Positions 24,345 through 38,536 are shown, counted from the stretch's first letter. The stretch: DNA of 64,000 nt from Neocallimastix lanati (nom. inval.) (GCA_016946835.1 JACVTC010000183.1:67501-131500), one strand, 5' to 3'. Notes: generated from the letters alone by a model not told the origin. Program-made: numbers and translations.

Positions 24345-25315
24345 CGTATTGATGAAGAATGAAATTATAAAATCAAATATTATAATAAAATTTATTTAAA
24401 AATTAAATTTTAACCTTAAATAAGATTAAATTATCTGAACCTTAAATAATTCTGCTTTAATAAAATTAAAATTAAAAATCAATCATGATCTTCTAGAAAA
24501 ATTGTGTTTCTAGAAAAAAGAAAAATATTATAATAACTTTAAAAGATCACTTTTAATAATCTTGTTTTTATCAACGATATAATTTCTTTATTGTTATTCT
24601 TTTATTTCTTTTAATATAATATATTTATTCTTTTATTTCTTTTAATATAAAAAAAATATTTATTCTTTTATTTCTTTTCTTACTAAAATTATAAATACCT
24701 TAAATTCGTGTAAAAATATAAATACTTGTAAATATTTCTTTTAATTATTCTTCGTTGTTATTAAATTATTAAATAAATAAAATAATAAATAATAACCAAG
24801 ATAAATAAATAAAATAAATTAGATAATTATTTAATAAAAATTAATAAAGATAAATAATAATTATTTTACATTATAATTAAATAAAAAAATAAAATGAAAT
24901 AGTTTAATAAAATTATTGATTTTAGCTATAATTTAGAATAGTTTAGTAATAGATTAATAGTAAAAATAATTTATTCTTTAAAATTATTATAATAAATAAT
25001 TAATAATTAATAAAAACTTATTTTATATAAAATTATTATAAATAAAGTTAATAATAAAAATTTAATAGTAAAAATTTAATAAAATATGAAAATTGATAAT
25101 TCATTTAGTGTATAATTAAATAATTATTAATTTAGTTGATAAAAATAATTTATAATTATTAGAATAGTTATTAAACTAGGAAATAATAATAAATAATAAT
25201 AAATAATAATAAAAAGTAATAAATAATAACTAATAATAATAAGTAATAATAAATAATCATAGATAATAATTAATAAATAATAAGGTATAAAATACTTTTG
25301 ATAAGCAATTACCAC
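24345..25315. other. AT-rich intergenic, no gene seen
   Basis: Simple AAT/AAATA runs (for example 25180-25290). Two short inverted words AATCATGATCTTCTAGAAA near 24480. No bounded element. Confidence 0.5.
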
Positions 25316-26029
25316 TGTTAAGATTTTGATATAATTTATAGTTTAAATTTAAATAAAATAATATGGCTTATTAAAAAATATTCACTAAGTCGATATGTCT
25401 ATATAGTAATATACTATATAGATATATAATAAAAATAATAAATATTTAAATGTTTAGTTTAATAAAAATTTATTTATAATAAACTTTGATAATTAGAATT
25501 ATCAAATTAATTTAATTTTAAATTTGTTTATTTTATTTAATAATAAAATATCTATAATATATTACTATTAAGGTAATTTTACAATAACCTTACAAAGAAC
25601 ATAAAAGAGAGATTTTTACATCTTTCTTTTATACTTTGTAAGTTTCATAATAATAATAATTTAATTATAAGATATTAATAATATAGTAATATAAATAATA
25701 ATAAAATATAAGGATAAATTTAATTTTATAATTAATTTGAATAATTGAATTTAATATAGATATGTTGTAAACATATGTAAAAACATAATATAAATAAAAT
25801 ACACGTGACGTCAAATGTATCATTGAAATTAATTATTAATATAAACCTTATTTATTAATATTCTCAGAATTATTAGGCCTAAGATAACCCTTTAAATATT
25901 AAACAAGAATTTATATTAATTATTAATTATTTAAATATATATATTATTTATAATTAAATAAATAATATTTTTAATTATTGAAATGTAAATAACTGAAATT
26001 GAGATTTCAATTCAGTTATAATTTCAACA
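25316..26029 (-). repeat. Solo LTR P copy 2 (relative of the Ty3 element at 53336)
   Basis: 714 bp, TGTTAAGATT to ATTTCAACA, with perfect duplication ACCAC at 25311-25315 and 26030-26034. In reverse complement it has the same TATAAAAGAAAG...GTTCTTTGTAAGGTTAT promoter and start region as the full element. Confidence 0.88.
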
Positions 26030-26082
26030 ACCACTTTTAGGATATTTCTAAATTAAGGTAATTATTCCATTTTATCTATCAA

Positions 26083-26765
26083 TGTAAGAATATAGATTTA
26101 TTTCTTATAAAATAATCTATCTTCTTATTTAATTAATTTATATTTCATTTATATTTCAATATTTATTAACATGTAAAAAATATATTAATTTATCCAAATT
26201 ATTAATATATTGAAAAATAATGTAAACAAATTTGTTGTAATGTATTAATTACTTAAAAATATTATTTATATTTTATTATTTCAATTAGTTGATAATTTAT
26301 AAGATTTTAGTAATCGGTTAATTAATTTTTTCCCCAATATTATTATGATTGGGTTTTTATTAATTAATACGATGATTAATATATTAGAATATTAATCGAA
26401 GTTATTCAGGTTTTTCTACTAATCTTTTCCTGAATATCAATTTGTTAAGATTAGATACCTTTATTTGATTTGTTAACTTTATCTTATCTATTTTATTTAT
26501 TTAATAATTACATCTATTTAATAATTTCATCTATTAAAATAATTATAAATAAAAAAGTATAAAAGAACTCAAATTTCTTTGATTAAAGAAATTAGAGTTA
26601 TTATTATATAATGTTATATAATAAATTAAAAGAAAATAAAGTCTTTTTGTTTATATCAATATTTAGTGTTTATAATAAACTCTATATAAAGTTAAGTATA
26701 AATTTTTATATCTTAAAATATTAATAATCTAGTTATAGTTAGTATATTATAAATAGATTATTACA
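26083..26765 (+). repeat. Solo LTR M copy 1
   Basis: 683 bp, TGTAAGAATATAG to AGATTATTACA. Left flank ATCAA and reconstructed right flank ATCAT differ at one base; LTR A copy 2 inserted over its 3' end. Hairpin at 26568-26597. Confidence 0.75.
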
Positions 26766-26767
26766 AT

Positions 26768-27746
26768 TGTAAGAATCTATAATTATTTTTAACAAAATAA
26801 TTATATTTTCTTAGTTAGGTTATAATTAATATAACTTTTACTTAACTCATATTTCATTTATACACCTAATTATAATTAATAATTCATTTAATTATATATT
26901 AAAATTTTATTTAGTTTAATATTAAAAATTTATTTAATCAAATAATTTTTATACATTTAAAATAATATTAAATTTATTTAATTATTCACTTAATTATTAA
27001 ATTTATTAGTTTTAGTTTCTCTCACTTATTAAATCATAAACTAAAACACTATTCTGTATTCTATCATGTATTCCGTATTGTATTAATCATGTATTTTATT
27101 ATTAATGTATTGTTTTATATTTTTTATGTAAAGTTCTATAAAATAGAACTAAATAGATTAAATTTTAAATTTTATGATCGAAATAATTTTCATTATTTTA
27201 TTCTTTTATTTTCGATCATTATATTAAATTAAGTAATCGGTTAATTAAGGTTTTTCCAATTACTTCTTAAAAGTAATCGGTTTTACTTAATTAACGCGAT
27301 GATCGATATGGATAGAATATCTATCAAAAAACTTATCTATGTTTTTCTTCTAGTTTTTTCCTAGATAAGAGATTTGTTAAGATTAGAAACCCCTTTTGAT
27401 TTTAACCTTATTTTGACAAAAAAGTATAAATGAGGCTCTTGAGTTCTCTTTGAGAAATCAAGAGTTATTATTATAACAATTATAATATAATAATAATAAC
27501 AATAGTTTTAACATTTATAATTTCTAATAAATAATAAAACAAATTATTTTAATAAAACAAATTTTATAATTAAAACTTTTCTTTATCAATTTTAGTGTTT
27601 CGTCTATTATAATTCGTTATAATAAACTCGATAATTAGAAAGAACCATAGGTAAGTATGATTCTTTTCTAAACCTTTAATATTAGCAGTTAGAGCTAATA
27701 TTAATGATTAATAATTTAATTATAATTTTTTAATTAAATTATTACA
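26768..27746 (+). repeat. Solo LTR A copy 2
   Basis: 979 bp, TGTAAGAATC to ATTATTACA; perfect duplication ACAAT at 26763-26767 and 27747-27751, which overlaps the end of LTR M. Confidence 0.9.
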
Positions 27747-27751
27747 ACAAT

Positions 27752-28228
27752 CATGATAAATAACAAAATTAATAAATCTTGAAAATTTATTATACATAAA
27801 ATCAAAACTAACCTTAGCAAAGTTTAATAATAATTTAATAAAATAAAAAAATTAATTAATTAATTAATTAAAACAAATAAATTACACTTAAAAATTACAT
27901 TAATACTCAGATATGAAAGAAATATTATATATTTTTCAAAATAAAAATATTAAGATTAAATTTAAAATAAAATAATTAATTTTTATAATTAGTTTTATAA
28001 TGATTTTTATAATTAATTTTATAATTAAATAATATTTTTATAATAACAAAATTAATTAATTTAAATAACAAAATATTTTTAATTATTTTTATAATAAACA
28101 AATTTATTTATTTTATTTATTAAATATTTATTTTATTATTAATTTTATTACTTTTATTTTATTTAATTATTCTTTTTATTTATAAATTATAAATAGTTTA
28201 ATTTTAAAGAAAAATATAAATACTTGTA

Positions 28229-28260
<32 letters not shown>

Positions 28261-28499
28261 ATTTTATAATTTTAATAATCACTTTTAAATTTCATAATGT
28301 TTAATAAATTTTAATAAAAGATTTATAAAATTAAATATTAGAAAACAAGTGTTCTAATAAACCAATTTTTAGTGTTATTTTTAATAAAACATTTTTAATT
28401 CATAAATAACTTATACAGTTATTATTAAAATAAATTGAAATTATCACTTTTTAATTCTTTATTAAAATTAAGATAATTTCTAAAATTTATCAATCAAAA
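27752..28499. other. AT-rich intergenic, no gene seen
   Basis: Dispersed AATTAATTAATT and ATTATT runs only. Confidence 0.5.
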
Positions 28500-29433
28500 T
28501 GTAATAATTCTATTAAGAACTAACTCAAAATAGAATTATTAACTACAACTTAACGACTAATTCATTAAGTTGAGAAAATAAAATAAAATAAATTTTTTTA
28601 CCTTTAGAGTAGAGTTTATTATAAAATTAATTATAATAATAACACAAAAAGTAAGAAAAGAATTGTTTGTATAAATTGATTTTAAAAATATGTTTTTGAA
28701 TAAAATATTTTTATTAATTTATTAAAGTTAAAAATATAAAATTGTTACTATTATAACTATGTTTTTTATAATAATAACTCTTGATTTCTCAAAGAGAACT
28801 CAAGAGCCTTATTTATAATTTTTTATGAAAAAAAGGTTAAATAAGAAAGGGTTTTCTAATCTTAACAAATCTCTTATCTAGGAAAAGATTAGATAGAAAA
28901 ACCTAGATAAGTTTTCGATAGATATTCTATCCATATCGATCATCGCATTAATTAAGTAAAACCGATTACTTCTAAAAAGTAATTGGAAAAAATCTTAATT
29001 AACCGATTTTCCAATCTAATGATCGAAAATAAAAGAATAAAATAATAAAAGATATTTCGATCATATAATTTATCCTTATATTAAAAATATAAAATTAAAT
29101 AGTTAATAAAATACAGAATACATTATAAAATACAGAATACATTATAAAATACAGAATACATTATAAAATACAGAATACATTATAAAATACAGAATACATT
29201 ATAAAATACAGAATAAAATACAATACAAAATACATTAGTTACAGTAGAGAATTTAACATATTGTAAATATATTATTTAAAATTAATTAAATAAATTTTGT
29301 TAAATTAATGAATATTTAAAATTAAATTAAATAAATTTAATAAATATTATATGTAATTAAATAAAGTTATAGTTATAATAACTTAACTAAGAAAATATAA
29401 TTATTTGTTAGCAAATAATTATAGATTCTTACA
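28500..29433 (-). repeat. Solo LTR C copy 4
   Basis: 934 bp, reverse-oriented, nearly identical to copy 1 including the 19-bp array (29107-29214). Flanks CAAAA and CATGA do not match, so this copy may have arisen by recombination or duplication rather than a simple insertion. Confidence 0.85.
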
Positions 29434-29435
29434 CA

Positions 29436-30107
29436 TGACAAATGTTGATTATTATCTTAATTTAGAATTTACTTCTAAAAGTGATAATAATGTGCCAATT
29501 AAAAAGGTAGTTATTAACACAAAAATGTTAATTAAAACACTAAAGTTTAAACTAAGAAAAGAATATTTGTTTTTTTTTATAATAAAACTTTATTTATCAA
29601 TATAAAATTGTACTTTTTATTATTTTGAATATTTATATTCTTAATAAAAAGTATTTAAAATAAATGAGAATAAAAGAAAATAATTTATTAAAACTTAAAT
29701 TTTAAATTTTTAATTCTTGAATTCTGATTTTTTTATTTTTAAAGAAATATTTACATGTTTTTATATTTTTCTTTTAAGTTTAAATTATTTAAAATAAAAC
29801 TATATAATTATTTTAAGTAAACACTTTTAAGATAAAATAAACAATTTTGTTATTATTAATAAGTTTCTTTTTAATTAATATTAATATCAATTTAAACTGA
29901 GATTTAATTTAAAATCGTTAAAGTAAAATAAAAGAATAATTTAATATAAAATACATTGTTCTTTAAATTAAAATAATATTTATTTAATAATTTTAAATCT
30001 TTTAATTTATTTTTATTAAAACATTATTTTATAATTATCAATAACTAATGAAGAGGGTTATTATTCCATTTTATTGATTTTTCTTAATTTATAATTTGGT
30101 TATTTAT
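29436..30107 (+). repeat. O-type repeat (probable LTR relic)
   Basis: Begins TGACAAATGTTG and shares the word ATTATCTTAATTT followed by ACTTCTAAAAGTGATAATA with 49252. Ends uncertain. No coding content. Confidence 0.35.
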
Positions 30108-30112
30108 CACAC

Positions 30113-31083
30113 TGTAAGAAATAATAATTATTTACTAATAAATAATTATTATTTCTTAGTCTTTATAATTATTGATAATAATTATAAATTTATTTAAATT
30201 ATAATTAATTCATACATTGAGAAATTATTATCAAATTTATTATAATTGTAATTATTCATACACTTAAATAATATTAGAAAATTTATTTAAATAATTATTA
30301 TATGTACACTTATAAATATTATTAAATTTATTTAGTTATTCATTTAATTATCAAGTTAATGTAAACATTAGTTTTATTTATTTTTTACATTGTACATTTA
30401 AAAGAACAATTAATAAGTTTCTGTATTTTTTATAATTCTGTATTATACTTTAAAGATAGTCTTATGTTAATAAGTTTAGATTAGATTTTAAAAATAATAT
30501 TTAGAAAAATAGAATAATTTAGATTATTCCGGTTATTATTGATTTTTCCTTTTATTTTATGATCTAAATCAAAATTTAGGAAATCGATATATTAAGGTTT
30601 TATCCAAATATAAAATAATATATTTGGTTTTACTTAATATATACGATGATCGATATGAATAGAATATCGATCAAAAAACTTATCTAGTTTTTTCTTCTAA
30701 TCTTTTTCTAGATAAGATATTTTTTAAGATTAGAAAACCATTTTATTTAACCTTATTTTCATAAAAAAATATAAATAAGGCTCTTGATTTCCCTTTAAGA
30801 AATCAAGAGTTATTATTAAAAAAATATAGTTATAATAATAACAATTTTATATTTTAAACTTTAATAAATTAATAAAACACTTTATTCAAAAACATTTTTT
30901 AAAACCAAATTTATCCAAATATTCCTTCGTTTACATTTTGTGTTGTTATTATAATTAATTTTATAATAAACTCTCTTTTTAGGTAAAATTTTTATTTTTA
31001 TTTTATTTCTAAACTTAATGAATTAGTCATTAAGTTGAAGTTAATAATCATATTTAGTGATAGAACTTAGTATGATTATTACA
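30113..31083 (+). repeat. Solo LTR C copy 2
   Basis: 971 bp, TGTAAGAAATAATAATT to GATTATTACA; duplication CACAC at 30108-30112 and 31084-31088. Hairpin at 30781-30809. Confidence 0.9.
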
Positions 31084-31088
31084 CACAC

Positions 31089-33027
31089 TGTAAGAAATAA
31101 TAATTATTTATTAATAAATAATTAATATTTCTTAGTCTTTATAATTATTGATAATAATTATAAATTTATTTGAATTATAATTAATTCATACATTGAAATA
31201 TTATTATCAAATTTATTAAAAATATAATTATTCATACACTAAAATAATATTAAAAATTTATTTAAATAACTATTATATATTCTTTTATTAATATTATTAA
31301 TTTTATTTAGTTATTCATTTAATTATCAAGTTAATGTAAGCATTAGTTTTATTTATTTTGTACATTGTACATTTAAAAGAACAATTAATAAGTTTCTGTA
31401 TTTTTTATAATTCTGTATTCTAGTTTAAAGATAGTTTTATGTTAATAAGTTTAGATTAGATTTTAAAAATAATATTTAGAAAAATAGAATAATTTAGATC
31501 ATTTCGGTTATTATTGATTTTTCCTTTTATTTTATGATCTAAATTAAAATTTAGAAAATCGATATATTAAGGTTTTATCCAAATATAAAATAATATATTT
31601 GGTTTTACTTAATATATACGATGATCGATATGAATAGAATATCGATCAAAACTTATCTAGTTTTTTCTTCTAATCTTTTTCTAGATAAGATAATTTTTAA
31701 GATTAGAAAAACTTTTTATTTAACCTTAATTTAATAAAAAAATATAAAAGGGCTCTTGATTTCTCTTTAAGAAATCAAGAGTTATTATTATAAAAATATA
31801 GTTATAATAATAGCAATTTTATATTTTAAACTTTAATAAATTAATAAAACATTTTATTCAAAAACATATTTTTTAAACCAAATTTATTCAAATATTCCTT
31901 CTTTTGCTCTTTGCGTTGTTATTATAATTAATTTTATAATAAACTCGTTTTTAGGTAAAATTTTTATTTTTATTTTATTTCTCAACTTAATGAATTAGTC
32001 ATTAAGTTGAAGTTAATAATCATATTTAGTAATAGAACTTAGTATGATTATGTAAAATATTTAATAATTTGAATACGTATTTAAATGTAATGTAATGTAA
32101 ATTATTGTGGATAAAAATGTTTTCCAAATTTTTAATATAAATTTAAATGTATTCCAAATTATTAATTTAAATAATTTTCTCAAAAATTTATGACTAAATT
32201 ATTTGGAGAATTTACGTAACAATTACTCAGTTGAATCACGAAACTTCATAAATTAAAAAAATAATTAGTCATTAATTAGTTAAATTAAAATAATTAAAGG
32301 AATATTGCCTTTTCCGTTTATTTACGAAAACTTGCCGTTTTGTTTACTTGTCTTTTAAATTATAGAAATTCTAAAAATAAAAATAGTAAGTTGTGGTTTA
32401 GTAAATTGGTTTTCACAACTTGGCAAAATTTAAATTAAATATATGGATAGAATATATTTAATCATATAATTAATGAATTAAACTCTAAATTTTCTTCATA
32501 GAAAATTTTAGAAAAATTAGATAGTTTTAAATAGGATTTATATTAAAATAATTCATAACATTTCATGTAATTTATTATATAATGTAATTGATAATATAAA
32601 ATAATATGTTTATATAATTTATTAAAATTTATTTTGATTTAAAATTTTATTTTGAAAAAGTATAAAACGAGTTAATTTTTCAACTATTGAACGATAGTTG
32701 GAAAATCGTATAGTAATAGGAAAATTTAACTTTTATTATTAGTTTCGCAACTATTATTAGAATAGTTACTTTCTTATAAAACAATTATATTATAGTTTGT
32801 AAAACCTTAACTGCTAGTGGGAACTCCGGAAAGGACCCTGCGTTACCCAGTTAAGTGGTTGTTGAAAATTAGTTAATAAATAAAATAAATAAATAAAAGG
32901 AATTAAAAAAGAAAATAATTAATTAATTAATAGAGGTTTAGGATATAGTGTTATTAGTGTAGTAAAGTTAGTATAGAATAGCCACAAACCTAGACTTGAT
33001 AAGTATTTTATTTTACAGATTATTACA
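31089..33027 (+). repeat. Solo LTR C copy 3, split by LTR N
   Basis: TGTAAGAAATAATAATT at 31089; interrupted at 32050 and resumed at 33023 with TTACA. Flanked by CACAC on both sides (31084-31088, 33028-33032), the same target as copy 2. Confidence 0.88.
32051..33017 (+). repeat. Solo LTR N nested in LTR C copy 3
   Basis: 967 bp, TGTAAAATATTT to TATTTTACA with duplication GATTA at 32046-32050 and 33018-33022. Contains a GC-richer block (GGGAACTCCGGAAAGGACCC, 32819-32838) not seen elsewhere in the window. Confidence 0.9.
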
Positions 33028-33047
33028 CACACACAAAATATGAAAAA

Positions 33048-33119
33048 GGAGGGTTGGCGCAACGGTAGCGCGTCCGCCTCCAGAGCGGAAGGTTGGGTGT
33101 TCGAATCACTCACTCTCCA
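33048..33119 (+). tRNA. tRNA-Trp(CCA), copy 2
   Basis: Identical to the copy at 22851 over all 72 nt, and the 3' flank (T-run, ATTAAAAGTATCTTTATA, ATAAAATTTACC) is also shared. The 5' flanks differ, so the locus was duplicated before separate LTR insertions. Confidence 0.96.
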
Positions 33120-33337
33120 TTTTTTTATTAAAAGTATCTTTATAAAATAAAATTTACCAAAATTATTATTTATTATTTATTATTTATTATTTATTATTTA
33201 TTATTATTATTATTATTATTTATTATTATTATTATTTATTATTAATATTTATTAATATTTATTAATTTTTATTATAATATTTATTATTTTATCTATTCTG
33301 AATTGCAATAATATTTATAAAGTACAAAAAATTGTTC

Positions 33338-34380
33338 ATGAAATAATTTAATTAAAAAATTAATTATAATTAAATTTTAATCTATAATATTAGTTTTAAT
33401 TACTAATATTGAAAGTTCAGAAAAGAATAATACTTACCTATAGTTCTTTCTAATTTGTGAATTTATTATAACAAACTATAAAAAACAAAACATACTAAAA
33501 TCGTATAAGGAAGTTTTAGTTATAAAATTTGTTTTATAAAAATAATTTTTTATTAATAATAAAATTATTAAAAATTTTTATATTAAATTTATTATGGTTA
33601 TTATTATTATATTATTATTATAATTTTTATAATAATACTTTTTTATATCTCAAAGAGAACTCCAGAGCCTTATTCAAACTTTTTTTTAAAAATAAAGTTC
33701 AATATAAAGATGAGTTTCTAATTTTAGCAAATATATCTCTTATTAAGGAAAAGATTAAATGAAAATCCTAAATAAGTTTTCGATCGAAATTCCATCCATA
33801 TTGATCATCGTATTAATTAAGTAAAACATATTACTTCCAAGAAGTGATTAGAAAATCATTAATTAACCGATTCATTAATCTAATCTAATGACTAAAAATA
33901 AAAGAATAAAATAATAAAATAATAAAAAAATTAACTCTATTATAAAAAATATTATTTTATCTATTTAGTTAAATTTTCTAGAATTTTATATAAAAATGTG
34001 AACCTATATATTAATAATGTAAAGTATATGCTTTATAAAATATAGAATACATACTAAAATGCAGAATAATATTTTAGTTTATGATTTAATTTAAATAAAA
34101 TTAGAACTAGTAAACTTTGATAATAAATAATAAATTAATAATTAAATAAATTATTATTTTATTAAATGAATAAAAACTATTGAACTAAATAATAAAATTT
34201 CAATGTTCTATAATATATAATTTTAATATTAAATTAAATAAATATTTAATATATAATTAAATAAATAATTAATTAAATTGAAATGCATAAATGTAATATA
34301 AATTAAATAAAAGTTATATTAATTATAGTATGACTAAGAAAATACGATTATTTTATTAAAAATAATTATAGATTCTTACA
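33338..34380 (-). repeat. Degenerate solo LTR A copy 3
   Basis: Reverse-oriented A-type LTR ending GATTCTTACA at 34380. Left end near ATAATTTAATTAAAAAATT is eroded, the internal hairpin region is damaged, and no target duplication is left. Confidence 0.6.
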
Positions 34381-36636
34381 AAAGTGTGTTCACGTTCGAA
34401 GGAAAGATAATTTATATTATAAATAACAAAATAATTTATAATAAAAAGAAAACAACTTTAATAAATATGTTTATACAAATTCTTTTTTTTTTTAATAATA
34501 TAAAATAAAAGAACTACATTTATAAATAATATTCCTAAGTATAAAAAAAATATATATAAAATATTCATACTTTATTATTAATAATTAGTAATTTATAATT
34601 CTTAATTCCCAAGTCTTATTTCCTTATTCATGTTTCATAATTTTTGATTTACTATTCTTAACTCATGTTCTTGCTTTACACCTATTTATATTTTTCGTCA
34701 AGGTTAAGGTTGTTAGCATTTCAAGAATATTTTATAATTGAATAAAATATTTAAATTGAATTAAAATTACTAATATAATTTTAATTATTATTTTTAAAAA
34801 ATAATTAATTCAGAGTAATATATTATTAACTATTTATTATTAATGTAACTAATACTATACAAAATTTATCTTTTCCTCATTTTTTCAGAAATATTAGAAA
34901 TGGAAAGGGTAGTAAAGTGTGGTTAAGTAGCAATACGAATAATTTAGAATAGTCAAATTATGATTTAGATTGTTAATATGAAATTTCATATTATTTATTT
35001 TATTTCATAATATATTATTTTATTAATATTATAATATATTATATTGTAATAAAGTTTTACAAAAAATAGCGAATAATTAGAGCGTTATTATTGAAATTGA
35101 ATTATTAATATGAGGATTAGTTGTTAATCATGAAATTCAAATAATTCATGTTTTGGAAAACAAAATAATGTATTAACAAGTATGATAATATTATATAAGA
35201 ATTAATTGAAATATGAAATAATAATTTAATTTTGTTATTGATATAAATAAAATGATATTATATGTAATTATATATTGAATATTAATAAAAAAAAACTAAG
35301 ATATTGATAATAAATATTAGTAATATAATTAATAATAATAAAATAATTAGATTATTCTAAAAATACATAAAGCATATATTTATTTAAAATAATATTAATA
35401 ATTAGTATTATTTATTTAAATAATAACTTTAGAATATAGGAAAATTCTATAAGAAAACAATAATCCTATTTTGTGCGTTAGGTTGTTTTAGGTTAACTTA
35501 TCTATAATGATAATTTTTATTCATTTTTAGTACAATAATTGAAGATTTTATTAATAAAATAATATATTCTAATAATTAAAGAAAATTTTAAATATTATTC
35601 TATTATTCTAAATTTAATTAACAATTAAATTATTCTATACAATCTTAATGTAAAATAAACTTAAAATAATTTAAAATAAAATTTAGATTAGTTTCATAAT
35701 TTATATAAACTAATCGAAACAATTTAACTAATGAAATAATAACTATAAAGTATCAATGAACAAAAATGAATCATTAAATACTTTAAAGCATAAGAATTAA
35801 TAAATTATTTATTTCAAGAATTTAATTATAATTAATTTTATAATTAAATTAATATGCAATAATGAAACATTTTGAAAATAAAGGTAATTTAGTAATTTCT
35901 TACTAAAAATCTTTATTTTCATGTTCAAATATAACTAGTTATACTAGTTAATGAGAAAAAAAATTAATTTTAATTTTATTTTTATATTTTATTAAGTAAT
36001 TTAAAATAAATAAAATTAATTATTGATTTATAAAATACATTTTATTTTATTAAAAATTATAATTTAATTAGAAAAATCATTATTAAAATATTATTATTAT
36101 AATTATTATCTAATTTTTATTATGACTAATTAGGAACAATTTTTAAAACTACTATATAATTACAAATTAAATTTATTTAGTTATATTAAGCATATCTATA
36201 TTGTTATTATCTTAATATTTTATTAATATTTATATTACTGTATTATTAATATCTTATCATTAAATACTATTATTATGTAACTTACAAAGTTTATAAGAAA
36301 GAGGTAAATATCTATCTTATGTTCTTTGTAAGGCTCTTGTGTATACAATAATTATATACTAATAATTCGATAAATAAATATTTTATAAATCTTTCAAAGA
36401 AATTATTATTAAAATTATTCTTTAAATATTTAGTGTTTAAATAACTAAACTTATTATCTTATTTTATTTAATTATTATTTCATTATTAATTAATTATTAT
36501 TGGATTATTAATATATAAATTAACATATTGATCTAGTAATATTATAAGTTATAAAACTATTTTCTATCTTAACTATAACACTAAGAAAATATAATTATTT
36601 TGTTAAAAATAATTATAGATTCTTAAACAATAAAAA
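34381..36636. other. AT-rich region with LTR fragments, no gene
   Basis: Contains an F-type word near 35555 (AAAATAATATATTCTAAT), a P-type promoter/start block at 36281-36345 (CTTACAAAG...GTTCTTTGTAAGG) and an A-type end at 36629. Boundaries could not be resolved. Confidence 0.45.
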
Positions 36637-37197
36637 TGTAACAGATACATGGTAACATTAAGCCTATCCAATGAGAGTCCTTTGGTTACATAAGGTACCT
36701 ATAAATAGTTAGCAATTCCAGCTAATCAAATAAAATCTTTTCTTAATTTTCGTATATTAAATTTTATTATTTTATATTTTATTTTATTAATAGTTATTTA
36801 GTTATATATAGTAAATGATTAATAAATCATGTTAAATTAAATAATTTATCAATCATTAATTTATTTACATGTATAAAAATAATTGTACTTGTAACAGTAA
36901 CGGACTAGCGTTACTATTAACGTAAATTGTTATATCAAACTTATAATATTAAATAAGTAAATAAGAATTAATTATTAAAAATAAAAAAAAAAAAAAGCAT
37001 TTAGCATAAGCCCAGTAACTGTTAACGAATAAAGTTAATTTAAGCTGCGCTATATTCTTTTAAGTGTTATTAAATAATTAATTAAAATTAGTATTAATAT
37101 TTCGTATAGCAACTCAAATAGAAAGGTATTAAATTATCTTAGTCTATGTATTATTTGTTATTCATTATTTTAGTTAATATTAAACTTACCTTTTACA
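36637..37197 (+). repeat. Solo LTR D copy 2
   Basis: 561 bp, TGTAACAGATACATGGTAAC to CTTACCTTTTACA, matching copy 1. Flanks AAAAA and ATGTA do not match. Confidence 0.75.
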
Positions 37198-37198
37198 A

Positions 37199-38000
37199 TG
37201 TAAGAACTACTAATAAAAAATTAATTTACTCTATATAATAACTTCTTTTATTTATTTTAATATTAAAAAAATGAAGCAAATTTTCGAGTTTATTATAAAA
37301 AATATAAAAAATTACCAAAGTAGATTATTAAATAAAGAATTATATTTTTTTTAAGAAATAATTTATTATTATCATAATTCTCAACCACGAGATTTTTAAA
37401 AAATTTATTTAAGTTATTATTATAATTATTTTTTTCAAATAATTTTTCTTTAAATATAAGGAATATATTTTTTATAATAATAACTCTTGATTTCTGAAAG
37501 ATAGAAATCAATCGTTATTTTATATATGTATATATATATATATTTTTTTTGCATTATTTAACTTTATTTTTTAATATTTAATTTTTTGAAATTTAGTATT
37601 AAATAATTTTATTTAATCTAATTTATTATTGGTTTATTTTTAATTTATATTTATTTATTAAAGCTATTGTTTGCTAGTCAGCTGTTGTTTCTTCAGGAAA
37701 AGACTAGCAGAAAAACCTGAAGATTTATTAATTAAAATGATATAATCAATTATTTTCTTAGGAAATTATTGTTTAATTTATTTGATATAATAAATAATAA
37801 ATTTTGAAGTTTAATTTTTTATTTTAATTTGTTATTGAAAATTTTAATATTAAATTAATTTATGATTAAATGAAATTTAAAAACTTAATTTGTGACTTGT
37901 TCATGTAATTTTAATTTACCAATTCTATAATACTTTATAATAATAATGATTAGTGATTATATAATAATTAATAATTATATTATTTATATAATAATAATTA
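37199..38000 (-). repeat. R-type solo LTR relic
   Basis: Starts TGTAAGAACTAC and contains the reversed core (GAGTTTATTATAA, then ATAATAACTCTTGATTTCTG). The far end before 38030 is not clear. Confidence 0.45.
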
Positions 38001-38032
38001 TTCATATTTATTGTTAATTAAAAATTAATAAT

Positions 38033-38536
38033 TGTAACGAGAATTCGGGGCGTAACCCAAAATAATTAACACCACTAGGTTTGTATAAAAAAAATAAATA
38101 ATAAGTAAATAGTTTTTTAAGAAAAAAGAATTTATTATTTTTTTTAAAGTTAAAATTTATTTTTATTTTTTTTTTTTTTTTTTATTTATTAATTAAAAAT
38201 TTGTAATTAAATTACTTATTAAATAATTAATAAAAAACACGAATTTTTAAAAATATTTTTTGAAGAAAAATTCACTCGTATTTATACAAAAAATTTTCAA
38301 AAGAAATTTTTTATGATGTAATTTTAAACCAATTAAGATAATTTGATAAAACTTTTGATAAAAAAAATTTTTTTGATAAGATAAGAACTTTTTAAAATAA
38401 TTTTTGATAAGATAAGAATTTTTTAAAATAAATTTTTTATAAAAAGAAATTATGCGGATTTGAACTCGAGAAGTTCAAATCGGTGACTTAGTTACTAACA
38501 ACTAAGACAAGTTAATTATTTTTAAGATTCGTTACA
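38033..38536 (-). repeat. 3' LTR of the chromovirus
   Basis: TGTAACG...CGTTACA, 504 bp; carries a tRNA-like block at 38454-38512 close to its 5' end. Confidence 0.93.

Noticed and set aside
17294-38030. Centromere
   Set aside because: AT-rich and retroelement-rich as some fungal centromeres are, but tRNA targeting explains the cluster and nothing centromere-specific is visible.
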